DNA of 64,000 nucleotides from Protula sp. h YS-2021 (lineage: Eukaryota; Annelida; Polychaeta; Sabellida; Serpulidae), in assembly GCA_949752745.1 (NCBI GenBank), contig OX457024.1:105437190-105501189 (forward strand). Reading direction: 5' to 3'. Below are positions 11,345-21,518 of the stretch, piece after piece. Every line of letters begins with the position of its first letter. The stretch's first letter is position 1. The notes under the pieces were generated by a model. That model was not told the DNA's origin. It made no database searches and was given only the letters and a program-made list of their open reading frames with translations. The position numbers and the translations under genes are program-made.

Positions 11345-11532
11345 TCACGTCATGACGTCACTTCCGGTCAGCCTACAGTTTTTTCTATCCTGTATACCAA
11401 CCCTATATAAAACAGACTGTCTGTTCTAGATACCTATCCAGATCCCCCCCCCCCCTCAAACCTAGGAAGGGGGAAGGCACGTATCCAGAACATACACAGC
11501 CAAAACAGATACTCTCACACTCTACCCCTACT
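11345..11532 (-). repeat. Right terminal inverted repeat, copy 1
   Basis: Opposite-strand partner of 7764-7950. It is followed by the TTTATT duplication at 11533-11538. Confidence 0.85.
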
Positions 11533-11538
11533 TTTATT

Positions 11539-12064
11539 TAAATCTATTTTCGCTTTCGACACATGTCGGGAAACCCCGACGCTTTCCGGATATAGAATCA
11601 AGTGCACACAAGCTTGTTGTCATGAGATGCCTGTCCTATGTAAATACAGTACTGCGGGAGTACTGCATATATTGGCAGTAAAACATAGGTGTTTGCAGCG
11701 TTTAGATACAATAATTTGAAGTTTATTTTTAGTTCGTTTATAATCGGGCACTAAACAGTTACAGGCCAGTGAGGTAGGTGACAAAATATTATACGAGAAA
11801 GCGAAAATATTAACATTCATTTCTAAGGCAGATTTATTTTTTAGTGTCTTCAAATGCAGAATTTAGAATGCAAAGCAGCAGGAGTATACTCCTTGTGGAG
11901 GTTTGGGGTAGGGGGGGGGGGTGTCTTGGTAGCAAAAGTTTTACCATGCTTGTTCAGAGAACGCGGAGAAAGGGGGTAATTTTAGGCCCAGACGTTGTCC
12001 TCGGGAAGTGCCAATTGCGTTTAAAAAGAGAGAGGGGTTTTATTCAGTACTGTACCTTTCCTAC
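11539..12064. other. No gene recognised
   Basis: Ordinary AT-rich DNA with a G-run near 11910. No domain, exon or terminus found. Confidence 0.4.
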
Positions 12065-12365
12065 AATAAGGGATCGGAGGGGGTGGGGGGATCGGAGGGG
12101 GTGGGGGGATCGGAGGGGGTGGGGGGATCGGAGGGGGTGGGTGAGATCGGAGGGGGTGGGTGAGATCGGAGGGGGTGGGGGATCGGAGGGGTTGGGGGAG
12201 ATCGGAGGGGTTGGGGGAGATCGGAGGGGGTGGGGGGATCGGAGGGGGTGGGGGGATCGGAGGGGGTGGGGAGATCGGAGGGGGTGGGGGCATCGGAGGG
12301 ATGGGGGGATCGGAGGGGGTGGGGGTCGGAGGGAGTGGGGGATCGGAGGAGGTCGGAGGGGGGAA
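12065..12365. repeat. 18-bp G-rich minisatellite (GATCGGAGGGGGTGGGGG)
   Basis: About 16 copies of an 18-bp unit, with G-runs of four to six on the plus strand throughout. The unit is a codon multiple, so both strands read as Gly/Arg or Pro/Ser/Ile low-complexity frames. These are not genes. The strand has strong G-quadruplex potential. Confidence 0.9.
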
Positions 12366-12639
12366 CGGTGGGGAGGAGTTCACACTGAACTGCACACCGT
12401 ACCCAGTAACAAGAAAGAACCACAGTGTTCAAACATTTCCGGATCCAAGTATCTGTACAGGATAATGATTGCAGTTCTGGAGGTCTGCTTGTCCCGACAC
12501 TAAAAACAGATGCAATTTAGTGAAAAGGGTTTTTTCTTTATTATTAAGTTTCACATTTCGCGTATAGGGGGTTAAGCATACAAGGTGGACCGCGTTTTGT
12601 TTAGAAAAGGGGGTATGTGTCAAATTGGTACTCTGTGTT

Positions 12640-12670
12640 CAGGTATTGCCCCCCCCCCGGGGGGGGGGAG
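12640..12670. repeat. C10-G9 self-complementary run
   Basis: A run of Cs followed directly by a run of Gs forms a perfect inverted repeat. It may be a biological hairpin or a junction between simple repeats. Confidence 0.6.
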
Positions 12671-12691
12671 GGCGCACTCGTGTGCCAACTA

Positions 12692-12840
12692 CAGTAAAAC
12701 CTCATTCTGGACAAACCCTGAAATACCGGACAACTGCCAATACCGGACAAGAATTCTCAGTCCCGTTTTTTCCTCATTGGTTTACATGACCCCTGAAATA
12801 CCGGACACCTCTATGTACCGGATAAAATCCGCCAGTCCCC
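12692..12840 (+). mobile_element. Possible pogo/Tigger-type terminus (solo)
   Basis: CTACAGTAAAACCTCATTC followed by repeated ATACCGGACA phrases resembles the outer ends of pogo/Tigger-like DNA transposons, which start CAGT..AACCTC after a TA. I found no opposite terminus, so this is at best a fragment. Low confidence. Confidence 0.3.
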
Positions 12841-12904
12841 CCGTTCTCCGGTGTAGGCAGGTTTTTCAAAGGACCACAAAATGCGGAGTGCTAATTCTAA
12901 AATA

Positions 12905-13185
12905 ATACCCCCCCCCCCCACCATTTTCACCCAACGCGGAGTAAAGCTCCGAAAGAACCCCCTTTTGTGGGTAACGCGGCGTACTGAGTGAAAATTACCC
13001 TGCTTTTTAACGAAATTGGCACTCAGAATTATCCCCTTTATCCGTGTTATTTTTTTTTGTAGGGGGGGGGGGTAACTCACATGATACCAAGTACCCCCCC
13101 CCCCCTCCCCCTGGAGGGTTGTGTTAAGAAGTCATAGGCACGCATAGTAACCATATTGGAATGTGAGCCCCCCCCCCCTTCCCCA
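12905..13185. repeat. Poly(C)/poly(G) cluster
   Basis: Four homopolymer C or G runs of about 10-13 bases (near 12908, 13063, 13095 and 13170) separated by unrelated sequence. Similar runs recur throughout the window. No gene is evident. Confidence 0.6.
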
Positions 13186-13499
13186 ACCCCGGGCCTCCAA
13201 TGCCCTTCAGATGTTGTTGCATAATAATGAATTGCCTTTTGGTGTTAAGCTGCGCCGTCGCAATCCACTTTGCATGTCGGATTGATTACCGCATAAGAAT
13301 CTTCGTTGTTGCCTTCCATGCACAAACGCTCTCAAGTGCATATTGATTGTAACATGAAGTATACTTGTTACGGGACTTCACGAGAATTTACGCCAGTGTA
13401 CTGATATGCAGAATGAAAAGACAAAAACTAAACCATTTTAAATTGTTGTTTTACCCAAGTTGGGGACATGTTTTATAATACGTGTTATAATGCCTAATA

Positions 13500-13529
13500 A
13501 CACGTGTTATAATACGTTATAACACGTGT
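13500..13529. repeat. Perfect inverted repeat with ACACGTGTTATAA arms
   Basis: Thirteen-base arms around a 4-base spacer (TACG), preceded by two further ATAATACGTGTTATAA-like half copies at 13475-13498. It contains the E-box/palindrome CACGTG twice. Confidence 0.85.
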
Positions 13530-13616
13530 CCAAGAACGAAACAGAGAAAGGGAATAATTATAGGGTCAGATGAAGTGAGCCGATTTCGTTGTCAAAGCAA
13601 GTGATTTTCGTTTCAT

Positions 13617-13854
13617 AGTATTCGGGTTTGTCCGTCTGTCGACACTTAAGACACATGATTTTGTGTAATCTGTTTCTAAACATGGGGGTGGGGGGAGGCG
13701 AATACATGTACCATGCCTAAGCTACAATGTCCCCACCTTTTGCAGATGTGCGAGAAGTATTTTGCGTGCCAACAAGTCCATCCTTTCGGCTGTGGCAGGG
13801 TTATTCTTTGTGCTGCGGCGGGGGATTTAGTCAGTTTCACTGACAATGCTTGTT
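13617..13854. mobile_element. Short repeat family R, 5'-truncated copy
   Basis: Begins AGTATTCGGGTTTGTCCGTC and ends CAGTTTCACTGACAATGCTTGT. The ends match the copies at 47629-48410 and 60039-60303. This copy lacks the GTCCCC left end. See the 47629 entry for the family. Confidence 0.7.
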
Positions 13855-14035
13855 ATACTTGTTTTTATTTGATTTTGGTTTGAGGGAAAGGGCTCCTTCC
13901 CCACCCCTAGTGAACTTCCTCCTGAATCTCACCCCTTTATGTGATAGCAGAATCTTTGCTTTTTAGTCAATACATTTTTTTTTTGCAGCATTAATCCCTG
14001 AATCTGGTAATGGGTGGTGCTGAAGGGCAATGCCG

Positions 14036-14215
14036 CTGCTGACTGAAAAAGGGGTAAGCCACAGTGGTTATTGCTGACTGAAAAAGGGGTAAGCCACAGT
14101 GGTTATTGCTGACTGAAAAAAGGGTAAGCCATAGTGGTTACTGCCGACTAAAAAAAAGGGTAAGAAATAGTGGTTATTGCTATCTTTAAAAAAGGTAAGA
14201 CATAGTGGTTATTAG
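14036..14215. repeat. 35-bp tandem repeat, five copies
   Basis: Unit GACTGAAAAAGGGGTAAGCC plus ACAGTGGTTATTGCT. The first two copies are identical and later copies progressively diverge. Confidence 0.85.
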
Positions 14216-14499
14216 ACATAAAAGTGAAAGATTTGAAATCCCAATTTTTTTAGATTACGCGCTTCAATGCCATTCGCTAACAAGCGACGTGAAAGCGATG
14301 ACGTCACAACGACTTCGTTAGATGTGGGAAACTTTAGATCTCTTGATGTGACGAAAGTCTTCATTTTGAAGTGATGAAAGTCGTCGTTTTGAAGTGACGA
14401 AAGTTGTCGTCTTGAGGTGATGAAAATCGTGATTTTGAGCTGACAAAAATAATCACTTTCGAGAAGCCTTTATTACAACTCGATCATTTCGGTCAGATT

Positions 14500-15260
14500 A
14501 TAGAAAAAATGTAAATATGGCCCAGCAGGTGGAAAATGAGCCCAAAATCGCTCTATCTCTGACTGTTTTCGGGAGAATGGTCAGCTTCCGGTTTTTGACC
14601 TTGACCGCTACCAAGAAGGTCAAGGTCACCGAGGAACCTCTTATATAACGTTGCTTAGGCACAAAGGGAGAGCATCTCTTGCTGGATTCGAGATAGGTCG
14701 GCCTATCGTTAACGGTATACGAGGTCACGTCACGCTTGGCCTTGACCCTCAAGGTCAAGATTCAGGATGCAGGGTTCACCCGTACTAAATATGTTTATCT
14801 ATTGAAACTGGGATCCGTGCCCTTTTTAGCTACTTTTCGTGATAAATAGGCATTTTGAAAAATATTTTAATCCTCACTTTGACTTGACCTTTGAGGTAAA
14901 GGGCAAAAATATTTACATCATCGAAACCTTATGATTGTCTAAAAGTGTGCAAAATATGAAGTTTAGGAGGAGTTTTCTTGAAACCATTTTGTGGAAAAAA
15001 TAATTTCAATTTGACCTTGACCGTTGAGGTAAAAAAAATGCGGATTTACCGAGAACTTGTCAACCTCTACACATATGCCAACTTTCGTTTTCCCCTGTCA
15101 AATAGTGAAGGAGGAATTGTCTGGAAACCATTCAACGGAAACACAGAGAAAAAAAGAGAAAAATCTTCCAGAAAACTTCCAGAAAACTACAAATTTATAC
15201 TCATTTGCAAACAAAATTTGCAAGTGGGAATTATGCGCAAAGAGACCATTGTAGCAAAGT
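14500..15260. repeat. Dispersed repeat with TGACCTTGACC motifs
   Basis: Several diverged units combine TTGACCTTGACC or AAGGTCAAGGTCA with ACACATATGCCAACTTTCG-like phrases and GTCAAATAGTGAAGGAGGA. The AGGTCA half-sites resemble nuclear-receptor half-sites, but the arrangement is that of an interspersed repeat. No coding content. Confidence 0.5.
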
Positions 15261-15316
15261 AGAGATCGTTATGCTGTGACGTGCTTCACTGTGTGAGTTT
15301 CCTATAGCAAAGTACA

Positions 15317-15324
15317 GTGCTTTT
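15317..15324. repeat. Left 8-bp target duplication GTGCTTTT
   Basis: Matched by GTGCTTTT at 19551-19558, just outside inverted termini. Confidence 0.6.
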
Positions 15325-15610
15325 GAGACGGGGTTGTCGTCGCTTTTACTCTCCTGCCACCCCATCGCGCGACGACAACCGGGGTGGCATCAGGCACTGT
15401 GGACGCAGCATATCTCCTGCCACCCCGTTAGGCGACGCCGTCAGGGGTGGCATGGGATCTTTTATCTTCTTGTATTCCCACCGTCCCCCCTCCCCCACCC
15501 AATAAATTTATCTCAATATCTTACCTTTTTTTCATAAATATATACAAATACATATTAAATTTTCACAGAAAAGATGTGTATAATTTCTTTTGTTGGCATA
15601 TTTATATATA

Positions 15611-15672
15611 CATGCACACATATATACACACACACAAACACACACACACATCGGTATATATATATATATATT
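15611..15672. repeat. CA/TA microsatellite
   Basis: (CA)n grading into (TA)n, followed by C-rich and T-rich tracts up to about 15790. Confidence 0.9.
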
Positions 15673-16168
15673 ATAGGCCCCCCCACCCCCACCCCCTCCC
15701 CAACGCAACAAAGACAAATTGCGTTTTTTTTGTTTTTTTTTTGTTTTTTTTTTTTTGTTTTTGTTTTTTGTTTTTTTTTGTCTTTCCCATCTGCTATGTA
15801 ATTAAAGTCTTGAAGCGGCTTGATCAAAGCAGCGATGTGAGCGGCATTGACGTTTTCACACGGCATATGTTTTTGTTCACTCCTTTTATGCATTCCACCA
15901 TTCGGTGTTGATGCACGTGAGACGTGCATTTTTCGAGTATGTGCCATTTTAGCCAATTTTGGGTAAATTGGCTAAAATGGCACATACATTTTAGCATTTT
16001 AAAATCTTTTTTCTTAAAATATAAACAAATACATATGTCTATTCATAAAATTTTCAACAAAAAATTGCAAAATTTCTCTTTTTGGCTTTGGAGAGGGGAT
16101 TGGGGTTGGAGAGAGAAGGGGAAGGGGGTTAAAATGGAATTCGTCTTTTGGGCGTGGAAGGGGCAACA

Positions 16169-16175
16169 CACACAC

Positions 16176-16271
<96 letters not shown>
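16169..16271. repeat. (TA)n microsatellite, about 46 units
   Basis: Uninterrupted TA dinucleotides after a short (CA)n lead. Confidence 0.97.
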
Positions 16272-16299
16272 TCCTTCAGTTTTAATTGAATGCCTTTCA

Positions 16300-16480
16300 C
16301 ATTTTCAACAAATGTTCTCTGGATAGACCTCTCTTTAAAATTGCTTTTTGGGCGATCCGCCAGAAATGGGCCAAATGGGGGTGGGGGGGGAGGCATAAAA
16401 ATCTTTCGACTGTTAATTTTCAAAATGCTTCTTCTCCCACAATATTGATCAGATTTTATATAAATTTGTAAGATATTTAT
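16300..16480. repeat. One unit of the GGCGATCCGCCA repeat family
   Basis: Contains TCTCTTTAAAATTGCTTTTT, GGCGATCCGCCAGAAATGGG and AATGCTTCTTCTCCCACAAT. It matches the tandem units at 60500-61690. Confidence 0.7.
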
Positions 16481-16534
16481 TGGTAGGTCTCTCTTGAAAA
16501 AGTAGTATGATAATGGGGGTTCCAGCACAGGAAG

Positions 16535-17048
16535 TGACGTCATAATGACGTCACGAGGTGTTTTAGAACTCTCATGAGAGTTCTGAAACAGATGTTTTAG
16601 AATCCCCATGGGGGTTCTGGAACAGGTAATTGATAGAACGAGCGCTAGTGTCAATGACGTCATCATGACATCATCATCATCATCATCATCATCATCATGA
16701 CGTTATAATGACGTCGCCATGACGTCATTATGACGTCATAATGACCGTATGACGTCATGACATCATACTAAGACAGTCTTAAGCAGCATAACCTTAAGTC
16801 ACCTGTCAATCATCATGACGTCATCAGTCACGTGACCTGTCAATTATCGGTCATGTGACCCTAACCCTAACAAGAGTTCCAGACCACTTTTTGACGTCAT
16901 GATGACGTCAGACCCCTAGGAGACGTCCCTTCTACCATCTGTCTATCATGAGGAAACGAGAGTCCCACGCCACTTTTTTCTAGAACATTCTATTGGTCCA
17001 GAACCCCCATGGGTTTTCTACGCCACTTGTGACGTCATAATGACGTCA
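16535..17048. promoter_or_regulatory. Cluster of TGACGTCA palindromes
   Basis: Eleven perfect TGACGTCA octamers in about 510 bp (for example 16535, 16655, 16816, 16892, 16903, 17030, 17041), plus GATGACG/ATGACATCA variants and a (CAT)n tract at 16669-16699. TGACGTCA is the CRE/ATF consensus. A regulatory role is inferred from the motif only; tandem spread of a repeat is the simpler explanation. A 45-bp phrase beginning CAGACCCCTAGGAGACGTCC occurs twice (16909 and 17046). Confidence 0.4.
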
Positions 17049-17139
17049 GACCCCTAGGAGACGTCCCTTCTACCATCTGTCTATCATACCTTCATAAAAC
17101 ACATTCATAATGCACTCTATGGTTTAGGGTTTGGCTGCC

Positions 17140-17225
17140 CATACCCGGGCTCGAACCACCAACCTTCCAAGCATGGGTCCGGCCAGGAGTCCCACGCCTA
17201 ACAACTGAGCTATTCCGGACTGAAC
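17140..17225 (-). other. tRNA-like sequence (SINE-head candidate)
   Basis: On the minus strand, GTCCGGAATAGCTCAGTTG...GTTAGGCG fits a Pol III A box and GGTTCGAGCCC fits a B box, with a tRNA-like spacing. The acceptor stem is not complete (no 3' partner for GTCCGGA), so this is not called as a functional tRNA gene. Confidence 0.4.
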
Positions 17226-17274
17226 CAGAATGTTTTGTGAAAACATGCCATATAAGGCTATAATGCACAATGCG

Positions 17275-17510
17275 CGATAAATTTCAGAGTGCACTCGTTC
17301 AGAGCGTGGGGGAAACCGATCGATAAATTTCAGAGTGCACTCGTTCAGAGCGTGGGGGAAACCGATCGATAAATTTCAGAGTGCACTCGTTCAGAGCGTG
17401 GGGGAAACCGATCGATAAATTTCAGAGTGCACTCGTTCAGAGCGTGGGGGAAACCGATCGATAAATTTCAGAGTGCACTAGTTTAGAGCGTGGGAACGAT
17501 CAATAAATTT
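17275..17510. repeat. 46-bp tandem repeat, about five copies
   Basis: Unit CGATAAATTTCAGAGTGCAC plus TCGTTCAGAGCGTGGGGGAAACCGAT. The same phrase occurs once in each inverted arm of the neighbouring element (near 21160-21210 and 25030-25090), as do the flanking GAGAAGGAATGGGATTTTCC and GGAAAATGGGAAGTGAAAAT stretches up to 17760. Confidence 0.85.
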
Positions 17511-17767
17511 GAGAAGGAATGGGATTTTCCCTACGTTAAGTCCAATGTTAAACCAACTTTAACAAATTTTGTTTTTTGACAACATAGGATGTATAAAATA
17601 AGTTTGAACATTTTACCATGGTGTAGTAGGGTAAAAATCAGGGTTCTAAACCAACTTTAACAAATTTAGTTTTTACACGTTTCAGACCATTCTACTACTT
17701 GGTTGGTTGGTTGATTGTTGGAAAATGGGAAGTGAAAATGTGGATAGTTATGTAGGAAACCTGCACT

Positions 17768-19495
17768 CTCCCATTTTGCTTGTTTTTTTTTGTGTCTATA
17801 AGTGTTTCATTTAGCGAAGAATGTGATTATCTTCCTATTTTAGCTCAGAAGAAAACTTTCAAAAGCAGAAATCCGTGTAAAAATGCAAAAAGCTCTTCTG
17901 CCATCCCACAGGGCTCTGGTGCCACCCCGGCCCAGTACCGCTTTATTTCGTTCGATTTTAAAATCGTAACGATTTGAATCGACGTAAAATGGGATAGTCT
18001 ACTTATTAGAATTACAAAGATGGCAGAACAATATGCAGATCCGTTCAAAGCGGGCAAAAAGCTCTCCTGCCACCCCGATGCTCTGGTGCCACCCCGGTCC
18101 AATACTCTGTCATTTTGCCTGGTTTTCTGCTCCTAAAGGTTTAAATTAACGAAGAATGTGATTTTCTTTCTATCTTAGGTCCGAAGAAAACTCTGGGATG
18201 CAGAAATACGTTTTAAAATACAAAAAGCTCTCCTGCCATCCCGCAGAGCTCTGATGCCACCCCGAGGCTCTGATGTCACCCCGGCCCAATACTCTCCCAT
18301 TTTGCTTGTTTTTTGTGTCTATAAGTGTTTCATTTAGCGAAGAATGTGATTATCTTCCTATTTTAGCTCAGAAGAAAACTTTCAAAAGCAGAAATCCGTG
18401 TAAAAATGCAAAAAGCTCTCCTGCCACCCCACAGGGCTCTGGTGCCACCCCGGCCCAGTACCGCTTTATTTCGTTCGATTTTAAAATCGTAACTATTTGA
18501 ATCGACGTAAAATGGGATAGTCTACTTATTAGAATAACAAAGATGGCAGAACAATATGCAGATCCGTTCAAAGCGGGCAAAAAGCTCTCCTGCCACCCCG
18601 ATGCTCTGGTGCCACCCCGGTCCAATACTCTGTCATTTTGCTGGGTTTTCTGCTCCTAAAGGTTTAAATTAACGAAGAATGTGATTTTCTTTCTATCTGA
18701 GGTCCGAAGAAAACTCTGGGATGCAGAAATACGTTTTAAAATACAAAAAGCTCTCCTGCCACCCCGCAGAGCTCTGATGCCACCCCGAGGCTCTGATGTC
18801 ACCCCGGCCCAATACTCTCCCATTTTGCTTGTTTTTTGTGTCTATAAGTGTTTCATTTAGCGAAGAATGTGATTATCTTCCTATTTTAGCTCAAAAGAAA
18901 ACTTTCAAAAGCAGAACTCCGTGTAAAAATGCAAAAAGCTCTCCTGCCATCCCACAGGGCTCTGGTGCCACCCCGGCCCTGTACCGCTTTATTTCGTTCG
19001 ATTTTAAAATCGTAACGATTTGAATCGACGTAAAATGGGATAGTCTACTTATTAGAATAACAAAGATGGCAGAACAATATGCAGATCCGTTCAAAGCGGG
19101 CAAAAAGCTCTCCTGCCACCCCGATGCTCTGGTGCCACCCCGGTCCAATACTCTGTCATTTTGCCTGGTTTTCTGCTCCTAAAGGTTTAAATTAACGAAG
19201 AATGTGATTTTCTTTCTATCTGAGGTCCGAAGAAAACTCTGGGATGCAGAAATACGTTTTAAAATACAAAAAGCTCTCCTGCCACCCCGCAGAGCTCTGA
19301 TGCCACCCCGAGGCTCTGATGTCACCCCGGCCCAATACTCTCCCATTTTGCTTGTTTTTTGTGTCTATAAGTGTTTCATTTAGCGAAGAATGTGATTATC
19401 TTCCTATTTTAGCTCAAAAGAAAACTTTCAAAAGCAGAAATCCGTGTAAAAATGCAAAAGCTCTCCTGCCACCCCGAGGCTCTGATGCCACCCCG
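17768..19495. repeat. 523-bp satellite, three and a bit copies
   Basis: GTGTCTATAAGTGTTTCATT recurs at 17792, 18315, 18838 and 19361, exactly 523 bp apart. Copies differ by only a few substitutions. Each unit holds two diverged half-units, both containing AAAAGCTCTCCTGCCACCCC. Open frames of 75-85 codons on both strands recur in each copy and are by-products. Confidence 0.92.
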
Positions 19496-19558
19496 ATGGT
19501 CGTGGCCGGTTGGGGTGGCATGAGAGAAAAGGCGACGACAACCTTACCTGGTGCTTTT

Positions 19559-19922
19559 CGTAAGTCTGGAATATTTTGGGAGAGTGGGCCTTGCCATTAC
19601 AGGCGACAAAGTTTCGTTTTTCGTTGCAGTTTGACACCATAAATAATGAATTCTACTGTGAAATAAACTTGTGTCACCTTTCCAAACTTGACGAGGTCAG
19701 AAACAAATCGCGCAAAATGGTAGGATCGCTGAAGTGTCCTGTTTCAGAAACATTGACTGTACCGTACTGTACTTTGCCTTTTACCACTTGCCTATTTCCT
19801 TTTGGGAGCCTTATCAAAACACGCAAGCATAACACCTGTAGTAACTAATCGAACTAGTAGAAATGAAAAACTAGTAACAACCGAAGTCAACCGAAAGAGT
19901 CAATAGAAAGAGTCAACCGAAG
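19559..19922. other. No gene recognised between two elements
   Basis: About 360 bp separating the hAT-like element from the larger inverted-arm element. It holds AGTCAACCGAA phrases repeated near 19880-19920. No coding sequence is supported. Confidence 0.4.
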
Positions 19923-19928
19923 GGAATT
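19923..19928. repeat. Left 6-bp target-site duplication GGAATT
   Basis: Perfect direct copy at 26351-26356, abutting termini AGTAGTAGGG at 19929 and CCCTACTACT at 26350. Confidence 0.9.
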
Positions 19929-19999
19929 AGTAGTAGGGAAATGGGCGTCCGAAAACAGGAAGTGACGTCATCAGACCCCCCTCCCCCCTCCCCCCCTAG

Positions 20000-20335
20000 G
20001 GGTCGACTGTCAGAGGTGAGGACCCCCCCCGTAGGGGTCGACTGTCAGAGGTGAGGACCCCCCCCCCCGGGCTGAGAAAATTTTGTGATTTCAGCATAGT
20101 TATCCGTTTCAGACCATTCTAAGCAACTTTGGTTTTGAGGACCACCCCCCCCCCCCCCAGGACTGAGAAAATTTTGTGATTTCAGCATAGTTATCCGTTT
20201 CAGACGATTCTAAGCAACTTTGGTTTTGAGGACCCCCCCCCCCCCCCCCCCCAGGACTGAGAAAATTTTGTGATTTCAGCATAGTTATCCGTTTCACACG
20301 ATTCTAAGCAACTTTGGTTTTCATGACCCCCCCCC
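20000..20335. repeat. C-run plus 80-90-bp repeat, left arm
   Basis: Three copies of a unit holding CTGAGAAAATTTTGTGATTT, ATAGTTATCCGTTTCAGAC and CAACTTTGGTTTTGAGGAC followed by a long C-run. The right arm has four copies (25910-26250). Confidence 0.9.
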
Positions 20336-21518
20336 TTACTTAAAATTGTGATACCTTTCGTTATAGTTGACCGATTTGTATGAAAATTTCACCATTTTAT
20401 TCAGTGTTATGTAAAGTTTTGTTATAAAATAGTCATGGGCTACTTGCGCAGCTGGCCGTATACATATTTATAGCATGTAACCATTTTAACTTAAAACTGG
20501 GATAACTTTTGTTATACTTGACCGATTTACCTGGAAATTTCGCTGTTTGATTCAGTTTTCTATCTAGTTTTGACATAGTCATGGGCTATTTGCACAGCTG
20601 GCTGTATGCATATTTATAGCATGTAGCCATTTTAACTTAAAACTGGGATAACTTTTGTTATACTTGACCGATTTACATGAAAATTTCACAATTTTGTTCA
20701 GTTATTTCTTGTGTTATTTCGCGGATGAATACCATTTTGGCTTGACTGCTAGATGTCTCTGCTGTACAGCTCTACAACTGTATGTGAGACATTCTGCTGA
20801 GTCAGCAATTTTAACGAGTTTGAAAAAGTTACACACCATATTTTGATTGCATCGAAGTAGTATAAAAGCAGACCTTTTTGTTCTGCTTGGAAAAACTTGG
20901 ACAAACTTTTAGTTTTTGGTTTTTATGACTCTATGACATTATGTGACAACATGTGAATGTGACAGTATGTAATCTATGACATTGTGTGACGCTCTGTGAC
21001 TTTTTTTTTTAACATAATAGCCATATTTCTATGTCTATTTTCACTGTTATTATTATGCTAATATTTAATTAGTCATATTTCAATGGTTTTATTACAATAA
21101 CCACACGCACACACAGCATAGGAATAAGTACATGAAAGGTCTCAGAGTGTGGGGAAACCAATCAATAAATTTCAGAGTGCACTCGTTCAGAGCGTGGGAA
21201 CGATCAATAATTTGAGAAGGAATGGGATTTTCCCTACGTTAAGTCCAATGTTATGTTTTATGTTATAGTAGTTGGAAAATTGTGCAAACTTTAGCAAATG
21301 TAGTTTTTGACAACATATGATATATAAAATAAGTTTTAGCATTTTACCATGGTACTTATTCAAATATTCTAAAGTTATAGTGGTGCAGAAATGGTGGTTC
21401 TAGACCAACTTTAACAAATTTAGTTTTTCACGTTTCAAACAATTCTACCACTTGGTTGGTGGGTTGATTGTTGGAAAATGGGAAGTGAAAATGTGGATAG
21501 TTATGTAGGAAAACTGCG

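Larger units (their letters stand above)
7764..11532. mobile_element. Polinton-like non-autonomous element (copy 1, 3.77 kb)
   Basis: Seen: inverted termini starting AGTAGGGGTAGAGTG (left) and ending CACTCTACCCCTACT (right), inverted similarity for about 190 bp (7764-7950 against 11345-11532), and a perfect 6-bp flanking direct repeat. Between them lie internal tandem repeats and a broken acidic C2H2 zinc-finger gene homologous to the one in the larger element at 19929-26350, whose termini also start AGTAG and whose duplication is also 6 bp. Known: 6-bp duplications and AG termini are the integration signature of Polintons/Mavericks and adintovirus-like elements using retroviral-type integrases. 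Inferred: a non-autonomous member mobilised in trans. No integrase, polymerase B, ATPase or capsid gene is present. Confidence 0.75.
15325..19550. mobile_element. hAT-like non-autonomous element with satellite filling
   Basis: Seen: inverted ends GGTTGTCGTCGCTTTTACTC (from 15332) and its near-complement at about 19514-19543, continuing as CTCCTGCCACCCC / GGGGTGGCATGAG, with GTGCTTTT directly outside both ends. Known: 8-bp duplications with short inverted ends are typical of hAT elements. Inferred: a non-autonomous hAT of about 4.2 kb. There is no transposase. The interior is CA/TA microsatellites, a TGACGTCA cluster, a tRNA-like stretch, a 46-bp satellite and a 523-bp satellite whose units repeat the terminal CTCCTGCCACCCC phrase. 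The outermost seven bases of the two ends do not match well (GAGACGG against CAGGTAA), so the assignment is moderate. Confidence 0.55.

Noticed and set aside
10784..11355. Asn/Cys/His- or Thr/Val-rich frames of 108-181 codons
   Set aside because: By-products of the AACAACTGTTGTT array in copy 1.
12021..12503. Proline-rich and glycine-rich frames
   Set aside because: Explained by the 18-bp G-rich minisatellite; both strands open.
16856..16873. Telomere-like CCCTAACCCTAA
   Set aside because: Only two units; too short to be an interstitial telomere.
17780..19148. Repeated 75- and 85-codon frames with SVSFSEECDYLPILAQKK-like sequence
   Set aside because: They recur at exactly 523-bp intervals on both strands inside the satellite and carry no domain.
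20655..20846. Identical 63-codon frame in both inverted arms as a third transposon gene
   Set aside because: Identity follows from arm identity; no motif, and short length gives no coding support.
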